A stretch of DNA of 57,346 nt from Candidatus Bathyarchaeota archaeon (GTDB lineage Archaea > Thermoproteota > Bathyarchaeia > Bathyarchaeales > SOJC01): assembly GCA_023131225.1 (NCBI GenBank), contig JAGLZW010000029.1, positions 1 through 57,346 of the forward strand. The letters are read 5' to 3'. The first letter of the stretch is position 1, and every line of letters starts with the position of its first letter. The notes under the pieces are model-generated. The model had not been told where the DNA came from. It worked only from the letters and a program-made list of their open reading frames with translations, and searched no databases. Below, piece after piece: positions 41,804-50,459 of the stretch. The position numbers were made by a program, and so were the translations under genes.

Positions 41804-44158
41804 TCATTCACCTTTCCTCTTTCTGATGAGTCTAGGTAGCAACGTTGGGTCAGGAATTCTCGTCTCCTTCCATCCCTTTTCCTCCAGAACCTTGAGAACC
41901 TCCTCTTTCATGGTGATAGGTATGTCAGCTTTGTTTCGGACGAAGAGGTGTATGTCGTCAGGCATAACGCCGTAAAGACGCCTGTGCAGGTCGATGTAGT
42001 GGGTTAATTTTATGGCGCGACCCTTAGTAGTATCGTTGGGTCTCATAACAAGCTTGGCTATCAACACCATGGCCTCCTCTTTGGTTTCAACCGCAGTAAA
42101 GAGATGCTCAGGAGCTGGACCCCCGTAAACTTTATCGCCGGTTCTGGCGTCATATACATACCAATCTTCCTTCTTGTCTTTTCTCCCGAGGAGCATACGA
42201 CGATACTTAGATCCATGAGGCCCAACGATTACAGGTACGCCGAGCCTCCAGAAGCCTGAGGCTATTGAGGCAGCCTTCTGAGACATGGCGCCCCAAGCGA
42301 CTCCCACTGCCCCCACCCGGTTAAGGACGTAATCAGCGATCTCCTCGTAGTTAGCCCGCAGTTTTCTCTTTGCGAAGATGCTTGCGATTTTGATGGCTGC
42401 CCCAGCTATGTGGGGATTGGAAACGCATGAACCCACGTTGAGAATGCCACCAGCCTCAAAGCTACCCGGATATTTCTCGTAAAGAGTCTTTCCCTCTTCA
42501 TCCTTTACCATGGCTATGGACATAGCTGCACACCCTGAGGTGACAACGATAAACCTACGCTTAGCGAACTCCTCAGCGATCTCTGCAACCTCTTTTCCAC
42601 CGCGGGGGTAGTTGGCGCATCCTACTAGAGCTACTATTCCTGGAATCTCGCCAAGAACTATGGGTCCGCCGACTTGCCTTATTTCCACATCTTGAATTGC
42701 ACCCCGTCCAACCCGTATCTTAAACTTCTCTTCTATCAGCGATTTTTCTCCAGCCTTTATCATAAAGCTGTGCAGGGGGAAGTCGTTGGGACAAGCGCTA
42801 TCGCAACGGGCGCAGCCCACACAGTTCTCGAGAATTTCAGCAAGTGGGTTAAGGTCGCCCTTTGCTGCTGCTTTCATAGCCTCGGGGATTGGTTGATTGT
42901 TTGGGCAGGCTCGCATACATTCGTTGCATTGTGTGCATTCTTGAGCAGCTTTAATAATTTCTTCTCTCTTGGGGATAATGTTGAATTTCTTTCGCTTTGG
43001 GGCAATGGCTGTCACAGTTTCAACCGCGACTTCTCCAACCTTCTCTGGGTCTAGGATGAGCACTCCAGGAACTTTTCTCTCTACCAGATCTGATATTATT
43101 CCCTCTGCGGGGCTGTCTGTTCTGTTTTCAAGTCCCAGACAGCTTTTTGAGCTTGAGGCGATCACTGGTGTCTTGATTTTTTGAGCCTCGATCAAAGTGT
43201 CCGCGCGGATACACTGCTCGTCTACTACTATTAAATCGGGTAATCCGCTCCTGATAAAACGCAATTGCCAAGATATCGGGCCTATTATCTTAGCCATAGA
43301 GGGACTGTACCTGGTCATATCGATGGCTGTGCAGCATATACCTACAACTTCGACGGCGTTATACATTCCCTTGTCTTTTAGGTAGTCGATTATTCCTACG
43401 GCGGATGGCATGTTGTGACCAATGACCAATATCACAGGTTTAGAGACATCTGCTACACCCCAGCCTATCTCAGTTAGGGCTGCTTCTGGGTCTCCTTTTG
43501 GAAGACCATAGGCTGAAATCTGTGCCATATCTGCTATTTCCATGCCAACTTGATCTACCATTCCTGCGTGAAGAACTTTAGACTCAAAGTCTAGGTTGCT
43601 TCCTTCCTGTCCCGTATGAGTGGCCGAGAGAAGATGCGTAAGCTGCTCCTCGCAATAGTCAAGAGCGCCCTCTACATCTTTGAGCGTCTTAGGCCTGATA
43701 CCGGTAACCAGACGGGTTACTGGAGCTTCCACTTCGATGTTAATCCCTCCAACGTCAATGGGGCAGTTTCGACCAAATTTCTCTGTCAGGTGTTTAACTA
43801 AGTGCCTAGCATGTGCAATATGAGTGGCGGCTCCGATGCAGCAGGCAAGGAGAACCATACGAGACTGCTGGGCTGCCATATCCAACCCACAAGCGCCTCG
43901 CTTGTCTCCGGTAAGGTCGCATTTTCCGAAGGTGCAAAGGCAGCAGACATCACAGAAGGGTAGATAGAAGGGTTTGTATCGTTCGAGAAGTTTGAAGTCC
44001 CATTCCCGCAGGTCGGTTATAGATGGTAAAGGAGTTGGGCCAACTGGCTCAGTCCAAGTTTTGTCAAGAATCTTGCCAATGGACAATTCAACGTCCTTCA
44101 AGACAGTAACATCTGTTTTCAATTCTTTTGCTTTCAAAAACAAGTCTTTTTTAGCCAA
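41804..44158 (-). CDS. cdhA: ACDS/CODH complex alpha subunit, Ni-Fe CO dehydrogenase
   Basis: 784 residues. Cys clusters for the B/D sites are near the start (FCDVCCLCTFGKCDLTGDKRGACGLD, about 68-93). A ferredoxin-like insert has CTQCNECMRACPNN and CVGCARCDSACPN (about 410-465). The C-cluster region includes GSCVSNPHIAGAA. It interconverts CO and CO2 and passes CO to CdhC. TTG start at 44158, since no ATG is in frame. cdhB follows after one base. It is cut off from cdhCDE by element 1. Confidence 0.95.
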   Translation of the reverse strand: MAKKDLFLKAKELKTDVTVLKDVELSIGKILDKTWTEPVGPTPLPSITDLREWDFKLLERYKPFYLPFCDVCCLCTFGKCDLTGDKRGACGLDMAAQQSRMVLLACCIGAATHIAHARHLVKHLTEKFGRNCPIDVGGINIEVEAPVTRLVTGIRPKTLKDVEGALDYCEEQLTHLLSATHTGQEGSNLDFESKVLHAGMVDQVGMEIADMAQISAYGLPKGDPEAALTEIGWGVADVSKPVILVIGHNMPSAVGIIDYLKDKGMYNAVEVVGICCTAIDMTRYSPSMAKIIGPISWQLRFIRSGLPDLIVVDEQCIRADTLIEAQKIKTPVIASSSKSCLGLENRTDSPAEGIISDLVERKVPGVLILDPEKVGEVAVETVTAIAPKRKKFNIIPKREEIIKAAQECTQCNECMRACPNNQPIPEAMKAAAKGDLNPLAEILENCVGCARCDSACPNDFPLHSFMIKAGEKSLIEEKFKIRVGRGAIQDVEIRQVGGPIVLGEIPGIVALVGCANYPRGGKEVAEIAEEFAKRRFIVVTSGCAAMSIAMVKDEEGKTLYEKYPGSFEAGGILNVGSCVSNPHIAGAAIKIASIFAKRKLRANYEEIADYVLNRVGAVGVAWGAMSQKAASIASGFWRLGVPVIVGPHGSKYRRMLLGRKDKKEDWYVYDARTGDKVYGGPAPEHLFTAVETKEEAMVLIAKLVMRPNDTTKGRAIKLTHYIDLHRRLYGVMPDDIHLFVRNKADIPITMKEEVLKVLEEKGWKETRIPDPTLLPRLIRKRKGE

Positions 44159-44357
44159 TATCCATGACCTCTGACATATTTACAATCTATATTTAGAGTG
44201 TAGTAAATTGCCAAGAATCTTAATTAACCTTTCGCGTATGCATCTCCTGCTTCTTTTCTTCCATTTTGAGGAAATCTTCATTCCTTTCAACGATTGCTTT
44301 TCCACTTTTTAGGTTTATAAGTTCTGCAAAAATTTTCAATGAGACGTTTTAACTAGT

Positions 44358-45119
44358 TTAGTAACCTGCTTCTGCCATGAACTTTTTCACTGAAATGTAT
44401 GCAAGGGATGAGGAAGAAAGTTCAAGTAAAGGTTTTCCAGAGAAAACATAGTCTTCGACGTCTTTGTCGTAGGCGATTTTCCCCAGATATTTCAGTTTTA
44501 TTCTTTTTTTAACTTCTTCTTCTAGTTTCTCTGGAACTCGATAGCCCGCGATAACGTAGAAATTTTTGAAATCGATCTTAACCTCTTTGGCGACTCTGTA
44601 TGCTCTCTCAATGTGGTTGAAGGATTTCTGGGAAGGATCTATTATGTCAAATATGACGTCTACCTGAGAAGTTATTCTTCTGTTTAGGTGCTCTAGTCCA
44701 GCTGGAGAATCAACGAGAACGTATCTGTAGGTCTTCGTTAACCTTTCCAAGGCTTTTTTCAACGCAGCGTCTGGTAAACAGTAACAGCCTTCCATAAATT
44801 TTGTACCAACAGCGATCAGATCAAAAGAGTCTCCTTCATATAGTCCCTTTTCCCAGATCGTACTTTCTATTCTTTCTGAAGGAGGTACTCCGACTGTGGT
44901 GCCTCCTTTCTCCTTAAAAGTTTCAAGCAATAACTCAGATATTGTCTTCTTCCCCTCTTCTTTAAGGTCTATTCCAACCATTTCTCCCAAGTTTTGATCA
45001 GGATCTACATCTACAAGAAGGAGGGGAATTTCGCCGATTTCAATGAAGTATTTGGTCATGAGAGAGACAAAAGTTGTTTTTCCGCTTCCCCCTCTACCCA
45101 TAGAGACAATTGTTTTCAT
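44358..45119 (-). CDS. cooC: CooC-type ATPase for CO dehydrogenase nickel insertion (copy 1)
   Basis: 253 residues. Deviant Walker A MGRGGSGKTTF (7-17), VDVDPDQNLGEM, and the CooC nickel/zinc motif EGCYC (about 111-115), followed by LVDSPAGLEHLNRR (about 138-151). It binds Ni and hydrolyses ATP to mature the C-cluster or A-cluster. It lies 200 bases upstream of cdhA. A second copy is at 45349; they are clearly diverged, so they may serve different clusters (C in CdhA, A in CdhC). Confidence 0.9.
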   Translation of the reverse strand: MKTIVSMGRGGSGKTTFVSLMTKYFIEIGEIPLLLVDVDPDQNLGEMVGIDLKEEGKKTISELLLETFKEKGGTTVGVPPSERIESTIWEKGLYEGDSFDLIAVGTKFMEGCYCLPDAALKKALERLTKTYRYVLVDSPAGLEHLNRRITSQVDVIFDIIDPSQKSFNHIERAYRVAKEVKIDFKNFYVIAGYRVPEKLEEEVKKRIKLKYLGKIAYDKDVEDYVFSGKPLLELSSSSLAYISVKKFMAEAGY

Positions 45120-45209
45120 CTAACTCATCTTTCTCTGTGTTTCTTCTGCCAATTCTTATACTTTGCGCGTCTGTATAAATTAGCGCTGGTGTATTTCTAA
45201 AAGCGTGTG

Positions 45210-45308
45210 TTACTGTAATTGCTTTGGCTCACAGCTATATGAGCAATCTTTGCATCCTTTGCAGTTTTCGGGGTTAGCAGGATTAAATACTCATCTATTA
45301 TCTCCAAG
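45210..45308 (-). pseudogene. Ferredoxin 3' remnant
   Basis: On the minus strand one frame reads ENCKGCKDCSYSCEP and then a stop. The second-cluster region of the ferredoxin at 12957 is nearly the same (ENCKGCKDCSQEC). The preceding LEIID is in a shifted frame, and no first cluster is left. It shows a duplication of this ferredoxin that decayed here. Confidence 0.65.
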
Positions 45309-45348
45309 CGCATGCAAATAAACATGCATACATGCTGTTAATCTCATA

Positions 45349-46128
45349 CTACCGTCTGATCTGGATGATTCTCGCACCCAAATTTTCAATAGTTCGTACT
45401 GCAGAAGAATCTTCATATTTAAGCGGCGTCTCTCCTTGCATCTCCGCCTTTATGACTTGTTCGTCGAAAGGCACGAAATCCAGCATGTTCAAGCTGTTGT
45501 TTTCAGCGAATTTCTTAATCGCGTCCTTCTGCGGTTCGCTTGCCACCTTATTCCCTATTAGAAAAACCTGTTTAATGCCTGCTTCCTTGGCTAGTCTATG
45601 GATGTGCTTAGCAGTTTCCAAAGATTTTATGCTAGAGTCTGTAACGATCAACATAGTGTCGACATGCTTCGCGGTTCCTCGACCCAAATGCTCGACACCT
45701 GCTTCCATATCGAGAAGCACCACCTCGTCCCGCTCCACTACCAAATGGCGAAGCAAAGCACGAATAACAGCATTCGCAGCGCAAGTGCACCCCGAACCCA
45801 TCGATCGTACTGTTCCCATCACTATCAAATTCACATCACAAGGAGTTTGAACAGAAAAGTCACGAACAATGTCGTCTACAGTGAAAGAAAGGCGATAGAC
45901 GCCTGAGACCCCAGTGTTTGTTTTTGATTCAACTAGCTCTTTGTTTTCTGATATCGGCACTAAATCTCGTGCTTTCTTTAGCGGTAGACCCAAGGTTAGG
46001 GCAAGATTCGGAGAAGGATCAGCATCAATGGCAATTGTTTTTAATCCTTTGCTGGCGAAAGAACAGGCAAGGGCTCCTGCAATTAAGGTTTTGCCCACTC
46101 CGCCCTTCCCAGAAACCGCTATTTTCAC
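45349..46128 (-). CDS. cooC: CooC-type ATPase for CO dehydrogenase nickel insertion (copy 2)
   Basis: 259 residues. Walker A SGKGGVGKTLIAGAL (6-20), then IDADPSPNLALTLG, and a CooC CxC motif GSGCTCAA (about 111-118) with LLDMEAGVEHLGRGTAKHVD (about 138-157). It belongs to the MinD/CooC/AcsF family. GTG start after AAATCGA. It is the last clear host gene before the integrase of element 2. Confidence 0.9.
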   Translation of the reverse strand: MKIAVSGKGGVGKTLIAGALACSFASKGLKTIAIDADPSPNLALTLGLPLKKARDLVPISENKELVESKTNTGVSGVYRLSFTVDDIVRDFSVQTPCDVNLIVMGTVRSMGSGCTCAANAVIRALLRHLVVERDEVVLLDMEAGVEHLGRGTAKHVDTMLIVTDSSIKSLETAKHIHRLAKEAGIKQVFLIGNKVASEPQKDAIKKFAENNSLNMLDFVPFDEQVIKAEMQGETPLKYEDSSAVRTIENLGARIIQIRR

Positions 46129-46167
46129 TCGATTTCCCTCGTTTTCACCCTTTTTTCTCTTAGTGGC

Positions 46168-47307
46168 TTATTTACGTTTCTTGAAGTAGAGCAGATCTTC
46201 CTTTTCGCAGATATATTCGAAGCCTACCTCCAGCAATTCCTGAATTTCCTTCGAGGTCTTAGCTACTTTCACAGTGAAAGCATCACGGGTTTCTTTGAAG
46301 ATTGCTTCCGTGAGCTGAACGTAGAGGAGCGTTGTTTCGATGTTTCGGTGTCCTAGAAACTCTTTGACGTAGAGAATATCTTTAGTGTCATGGTAGAGCA
46401 TTGTTGCTTTCCAATGGCGGAGTGTGTGAAAGCTTATTTTCAGCAATCTAGGATTCTGAAGTTTTTTTGCCAATCTTTTCCTAGCCAGGTAAAATGATGA
46501 TCGCTTATTAGCTGCTGATGGTCCAAAGACTTTCTGATCTTTTCTTTGCAGAGTGTTAAGCATGCCTAACAGTTTGCTGCTGACTTTGAAGATTCTTGGG
46601 TTGCCGCCTTTCTCTGGTTTGTTCAATGTTATGGTTTGGCGTTCAAAGTCGATGTCGCTCCATTCAAGTCTGTTAGCTTCGCCTTTTCTCATAGCTGTTT
46701 CCTTCAAGATTTGAAGAAACGTTGCTGTCTTCTTGCCGCAACCAGCGATTAAAGCATCGATTTCTTCTCCTTTTGGGATGAAAGGCAACTTGCGTGTCAC
46801 CTTACATATTGGTGGCTTCCAGGTTTGGTCGTGCATTTTCAAGAACAAAGTATAAGCAGCAATGGCGTTGTGTCTTCTCGCGTTGCTCCATTCCTGTTCC
46901 GCTATTGTTTCTTTTACGCTTTCAGGGTTCAGGACATCTGCGCCTCTTTGCCAAAGCACTTTGAGAACGGTTGTGTTTACTCTGATTGTTGTGTCTGCGT
47001 ACCCATTCTTTTTCATCCACCATGCGAATTCAACAAGCTTTCCTTTGACATTGGCTTCTGTTGGCTTTGTGGCTCCCGCAAGCCCTTCTCTAAGCGGTTC
47101 TACTTTGGTCAAATTTCTCACTAGCCCATGGGCTTTAGGCTTAGCGCCTATTTGACAAGTAAAACCTATGCTTGAAGGTCTATTTTTGTTTTTGGAGAAG
47201 CGGACGCCACAGTCTCGGCAGAGCCACCGTTGCACGTCGTCATAGTTTGTTTTTCGTATGCCATCTTTCCAGACGCGCTGCGACGTACATTCTGGACATT
47301 TAGGCAT
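46168..47307 (-). CDS. int: Tyrosine recombinase with N-terminal zinc ribbon
   Basis: 379 residues from ATG 47307. Residues 1-40 are a transposase-like zinc ribbon (CPECTSQRVWKDG..CRDCGVRF). A core-binding domain follows (about 80-180) and then the catalytic domain: Arg in ETAMRKGEANRLEW, Lys in LNKPEKGGN, HTLRHWKAT, LGHRNIETTLLYVQL. An upstream GTG could extend it to 47400. The stop is 40 bases before the cooC GTG. Its C-terminal third matches the remnant at 8944. Confidence 0.9.
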   Translation of the reverse strand: MPKCPECTSQRVWKDGIRKTNYDDVQRWLCRDCGVRFSKNKNRPSSIGFTCQIGAKPKAHGLVRNLTKVEPLREGLAGATKPTEANVKGKLVEFAWWMKKNGYADTTIRVNTTVLKVLWQRGADVLNPESVKETIAEQEWSNARRHNAIAAYTLFLKMHDQTWKPPICKVTRKLPFIPKGEEIDALIAGCGKKTATFLQILKETAMRKGEANRLEWSDIDFERQTITLNKPEKGGNPRIFKVSSKLLGMLNTLQRKDQKVFGPSAANKRSSFYLARKRLAKKLQNPRLLKISFHTLRHWKATMLYHDTKDILYVKEFLGHRNIETTLLYVQLTEAIFKETRDAFTVKVAKTSKEIQELLEVGFEYICEKEDLLYFKKRK

Positions 47308-47437
47308 GGTGGACGCGAGAGCATCGTTCGAACTCGTACTATGCCTTTCTTGAGACTTGTATGACGAACACCTAGCTTTTCTGCTCTGCAGATCCACCAC
47401 TACCCGAAATCACCTTTCTCTGAGAGTCTCTAAACTA

Positions 47438-47566
47438 TCAGCTAAGCATCGAACTGCACAGACTTCGATGTTCCACCCACCAAGCGCAACCCTTCCGCAT
47501 ACAAGCGTTGCCCCGCAGTGGACACCACTTCAACTCAATTTTCTTCTCTGCTTCTTGATTACTCAT
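47438..47566 (-). CDS. Small Cys-rich protein (element 2)
   Basis: 42 residues, ATG 47566, TGA 47438-47440. The Cys pattern WCPLRGNAC...GCAWWVEHRSLC looks like the small Cys/Trp proteins often seen in phages and archaeal elements (CP-x-C-x-CAWW-x-C). A metal-binding site is likely. GGAGAAATAAAA precedes the start. Function unknown. Confidence 0.6.
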   Translation of the reverse strand: MSNQEAEKKIELKWCPLRGNACMRKGCAWWVEHRSLCSSMLS

Positions 47567-47706
47567 TTTTATTTCTCCTCGCAAATTTTAAATCCAAAAA
47601 AAAGGGAGTGTTTATGTGACAAAGAAGCGATCTCTGCAACTACGCCTTACAGGGCACACTGAGCATATCACAGCGTCAATCAGATAATGGGTCCCGTAGC
47701 AAAATC

Positions 47707-48015
47707 TTAGTCGCTTGGCAAGTTTTTTTGAGGCTCCACGTAGCAGGTCCAGAAAACCACTTGCTTCTCTTCGCCGCGTATAGTCTGCGTTTCCAAACTA
47801 GCCTTCGCCTTCTTGTTAAGCCACAGCTGACTGTCTTCGCCGAAGCCTCGAACAAGCCTGTCCCAGCTTGTCGTGTTAAACGGCGCGGTGAACAGTTCAC
47901 CCGTACGTTCCAACTTTACAACCGCATACCCCTGCTGTCCATACTTGCCATCTTTAATGTACGGCTCTTCGAGGACCATGATTAAATCGTCGTTCTGCAA
48001 GTGTTCAGGACGCAA
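47707..48015 (-). CDS. Element 2 protein of unknown function
   Basis: 102 residues, beta-rich and soluble. Segment NDDLIMVLEEPYIKDGKYGQQGYAVVKLE followed by LFTAPFNTTSWDRLVRGFGEDS reads like a single-strand-binding or OB-type domain. No name can be given. TTG/GTG starts are possible. Follows the 227-residue gene on the same strand with 24 bases between them. Confidence 0.6.
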   Translation of the reverse strand: MRPEHLQNDDLIMVLEEPYIKDGKYGQQGYAVVKLERTGELFTAPFNTTSWDRLVRGFGEDSQLWLNKKAKASLETQTIRGEEKQVVFWTCYVEPQKNLPSD

Positions 48016-48038
48016 ATAAGGCGGTTTCCCAAGAAACT

Positions 48039-48704
48039 TTAACTTAGCCGTTGTTTTTCACCTCCCTTACGCTTATACGTCATGCGCTGGCGTGACCTTG
48101 AACCCTTCAGCACGTACTGCTTTTCTGGAAGTAACTGGTCTTCAATCTCGCAGATTTCCTTAACAATTGCCTCCCGACGTGCCAAAATACGCTTAACAAT
48201 CTCAACCTCTTTTCTGTCAGCTAAAACAGCTAAAGGCTGACGACCAAGTTTAACCGACAACTTCTCATCTCCTTCAACCAACTTCGCCGCGTAACTATCC
48301 AGAAACGCGCCACTCCTCAAAACAACCCGCATACTTTGGCGAAGCTCATTCTCCTCATGCAGCAACCGCGCTAGCTGCGCCCGAAGCTTAAGCTCAGACT
48401 CACACCCCTCCTCAAACCACAAAAGAAGAGCCTCATTTAAAACACGGTTCAAACTCAAACCCTTACGCCAAACCCTATCCACAAAAACCCAAACACTAAC
48501 CCAAGGACGAAACCGCACAGGCGCACGCTGCCTGCTACTCCTACATCGAATAGTAGGACTATTTCGACTCTTGCGTTTCGGGGGTTCTGCGAGGTGCTTC
48601 TGCCATTCAGGGCGCTTAACAACCTTCTTTTCACACGTTTTTTTAGTCCTACTACGTGATGTAGGTGTAGCGAAAGTTTTATCTAGTTTGTCTTGACTGT
48701 TCAT
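48039..48704 (-). CDS. Element 2 DNA-binding-like protein
   Basis: 221 residues from ATG 48704 (GAGG upstream). The first ~60 residues are very basic and disordered. Then PWVSVWVFVDRVWRKGLSLNRVLNEALLLWFEEG looks like a ribbon-helix-helix or HTH region, and a long charged helix follows (ELKLRAQLARLLHEENELRQ). It ends with a basic tail. Possibly a partition or replication protein. No family recognised. Confidence 0.55.
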   Translation of the reverse strand: MNSQDKLDKTFATPTSRSRTKKTCEKKVVKRPEWQKHLAEPPKRKSRNSPTIRCRSSRQRAPVRFRPWVSVWVFVDRVWRKGLSLNRVLNEALLLWFEEGCESELKLRAQLARLLHEENELRQSMRVVLRSGAFLDSYAAKLVEGDEKLSVKLGRQPLAVLADRKEVEIVKRILARREAIVKEICEIEDQLLPEKQYVLKGSRSRQRMTYKRKGGEKQRLS

Positions 48705-48834
48705 ATTTGGTGTTCCTCGCACCTTTTTTTTATTGGAGTTTCTGTTTTAGTTCTTTAATGTCTGTTAGTGCGTTTTCGCCTGGCTAGAATTTTGAGTAGT
48801 TCAGCGCGATCTACGAGAACTTTGTCAGCGACGG

Positions 48835-48930
48835 TCACTTTTTGCGCCTCTTTTTTTTAGCGCGGTGGATGCGTTGTCTCTCAGCCCAGTAATCACGCAT
48901 AACTTTCGGATGTTTGAATTTCTTCTTCAT
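48835..48930 (-). CDS. Very small basic protein
   Basis: 31 residues, ATG 48930, TGA 48835-48837. It contains KFKHPKVMRDYWAERQR and then KKKRRKK. The start is six bases from the palindromic operator at 48936. Counterpart in style of the 62-residue basic protein in element 1. A small ORF, so only moderate confidence. Confidence 0.4.
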   Translation of the reverse strand: MKKKFKHPKVMRDYWAERQRIHRAKKKRRKK

Positions 48931-48935
48931 TCCAA

Positions 48936-48962
48936 GTCAATTACTTCAAATTGGTAATTGAC
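48936..48962. promoter_or_regulatory. Palindromic operator of the winged-helix gene
   Basis: GTCAATTAC and GTAATTGAC are perfect 9-bp inverted arms around the 9-base spacer TTCAAATTG. TTATATTCAATTTAGG follows and is TATA-like. It lies between the divergent basic gene (48930) and the regulator (49025). It likely binds the regulator's own dimer. Confidence 0.7.
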
Positions 48963-49024
48963 TTATATTCAATTTAGGAACATAATCACCGTTTGAATAG
49001 ATATGTTCAAAGAGCTATGGAAAC

Positions 49025-49708
49025 ATGGACTGGTTTGAAATGGAAAAACTGTTCAACGAAAAAGACGTTCAAATAATGAGGAATGTGATATTTGGCACAT
49101 ATAAGAGTAAGTATGCATTGGCAAAAGCTGTGAAAATCCCTATTGCTACTCTTTTAAGAAAAGTAAAGAAACTTGAAGCTGTTGGAATGATTGTTCGTTT
49201 ACCTGAAGAAGCTGTTAAAAAGGATGGGTCTCCTGATAAAAGAAAAGGGCAAAGATGGGATGTAACTATTAAAGGCTTAGTGTACCTGCTTGTGAATGAT
49301 CACCTTAAAGATAAAGATATAGAAAACGGACTTATGAGACTGTTTTATTCTGCTAAACTGCAAGCTATTCAAAGGATTATGAAAGCGGAGGGATCTAGAG
49401 CTGCTATCGTTTCTAGCTTTATAGATGCTATGTTCGAGTTACGCATGAAAATAAACTTTCAGCATTTCAACAAAGAATACGTTGTTAACCTTTTTAGCTC
49501 TTTTTTTGAGCAAGCTCTCTGGAAACGATTTGACAAAGCGTTAGATCCTATAGAACTTAAAAGACTAGTAAGGAACTCTGGAAAGAAAAGCGCGATTCTG
49601 AAGTGGTACACTGCCAAATTAAAAGATGCAAGGTTACAGAGGAAGGACGCTGAAAATAAGATAGATGCATATAGAAAGCTTCTCAGCTTCGTTCGAAGTG
49701 TCCGTTAA
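49025..49708 (+). CDS. Winged-helix regulator of element 2
   Basis: 227 residues. A winged helix spans about 15-95: IMRNVIFGTYKSKYALAKAVKIPIATLLRKVKKLEAVGMI, with a basic wing KDGSPDKRKGQRWDVT and ITKGL-like end. The helical C-terminal half probably dimerises. It is the only plausible partner of the inverted repeat at 48936-48962 just upstream. ATG start. A likely copy-control or lysogeny regulator. Confidence 0.75.
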   Translation: MDWFEMEKLFNEKDVQIMRNVIFGTYKSKYALAKAVKIPIATLLRKVKKLEAVGMIVRLPEEAVKKDGSPDKRKGQRWDVTIKGLVYLLVNDHLKDKDIENGLMRLFYSAKLQAIQRIMKAEGSRAAIVSSFIDAMFELRMKINFQHFNKEYVVNLFSSFFEQALWKRFDKALDPIELKRLVRNSGKKSAILKWYTAKLKDARLQRKDAENKIDAYRKLLSFVRSVR

Positions 49709-49715
49709 TTTTTTG

Positions 49716-49811
49716 ATGACGCTTGTCCCTATTTTACTTGGTATGCATGCTCTGCTTTGCGTGATGGGGGTCATGGCTATGATTCTCATTAGCAAGGGAA
49801 GAAACAGCTAA
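49716..49811 (+). CDS. Small single-helix membrane peptide
   Basis: 31 residues, ATG 49716 and TAA 49809-49811, 7 bases after the regulator stop. One hydrophobic helix, LLGMHALLCVMGVMAMILI, ends in KGRNS. A T-rich terminator CCCCTCTTTTTTTT follows. Too short to assign function. Confidence 0.4.
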   Translation: MTLVPILLGMHALLCVMGVMAMILISKGRNS

Positions 49812-49927
49812 CCCCTCTTTTTTTTGCGGTAGAGCCAACGAGCCACATAAAATATAGCTACTGCAATTAGTATGTACCCTATAACATTGCCGATGACGTA
49901 GCTGGGCGATAGGTCGTTAAAGCTCAA
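49808..49927 (-). CDS. Small membrane protein with basic tail
   Basis: 39 residues from TTG 49927, with GGTG eight bases upstream. One transmembrane helix (YVIGNVIGYILIAVAIFYVA) is followed by RWLYRKKKRG. Overlaps the end of the convergent 31-residue gene by 4 bases. Second gene after 49942 on the minus strand. Low size, moderate support. Confidence 0.4.
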   Translation of the reverse strand: MSFNDLSPSYVIGNVIGYILIAVAIFYVARWLYRKKKRG

Positions 49928-49941
49928 ACACTTTCACCTTT

Positions 49942-50283
49942 CTAGTATTGATAATAAATCGCTTGGTTGTAATATGGCTTGAACCACACAACATGGTTTT
50001 GCTCGTCTAACATTATGACAATTCCATAGGGGTTTTGCTTCCAGCTTTCTTTAAATTGTTCCCAACTGTCCATTTTGGTAAGGATCAGCCCTGAGTCTCT
50101 AGCTGTTTTAGACCAAACACCCCAGTCATATTCTCGGATGGAGTAACCGTTGCTTAGTTCATTTTTTATTTGTTGTCTCATATCAACAGAGGCGCGTGAG
50201 GGGGAATAAAACTTGAAGAAGACAAGTAAGGCAACTATGACTATTAGGGCGATGAGGAGAATGTATGCCTTTTTCGCTTTCAC
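49942..50283 (-). CDS. Single-pass extracytoplasmic protein
   Basis: 113 residues. Transmembrane helix AYILLIALIVIVALLVFF (6-23), then a soluble domain outside the membrane (YDWGVWSKTARDSGLIL, VWFKPYYNQAIYYQY). No family recognised. ATG start preceded by AGGAGAGAG. Same strand as the 39-residue membrane gene. Confidence 0.6.
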   Translation of the reverse strand: MKAKKAYILLIALIVIVALLVFFKFYSPSRASVDMRQQIKNELSNGYSIREYDWGVWSKTARDSGLILTKMDSWEQFKESWKQNPYGIVIMLDEQNHVVWFKPYYNQAIYYQY

Positions 50284-50459
50284 TTGTCTCTCTCTCTCCT
50301 ATAATAAATTATAAATATAACTCTTTTTTACTTGCAGAATTGGATTAACTTCATGCATGCAGAACTTCATTTTTAACTACAAGAAAACAAATAACCTATC
50401 TGAAGATAGTCTTATTGTCTGTGGAGGCTTAGAAAACGCTTATTCGGTATCTCCGAAAA

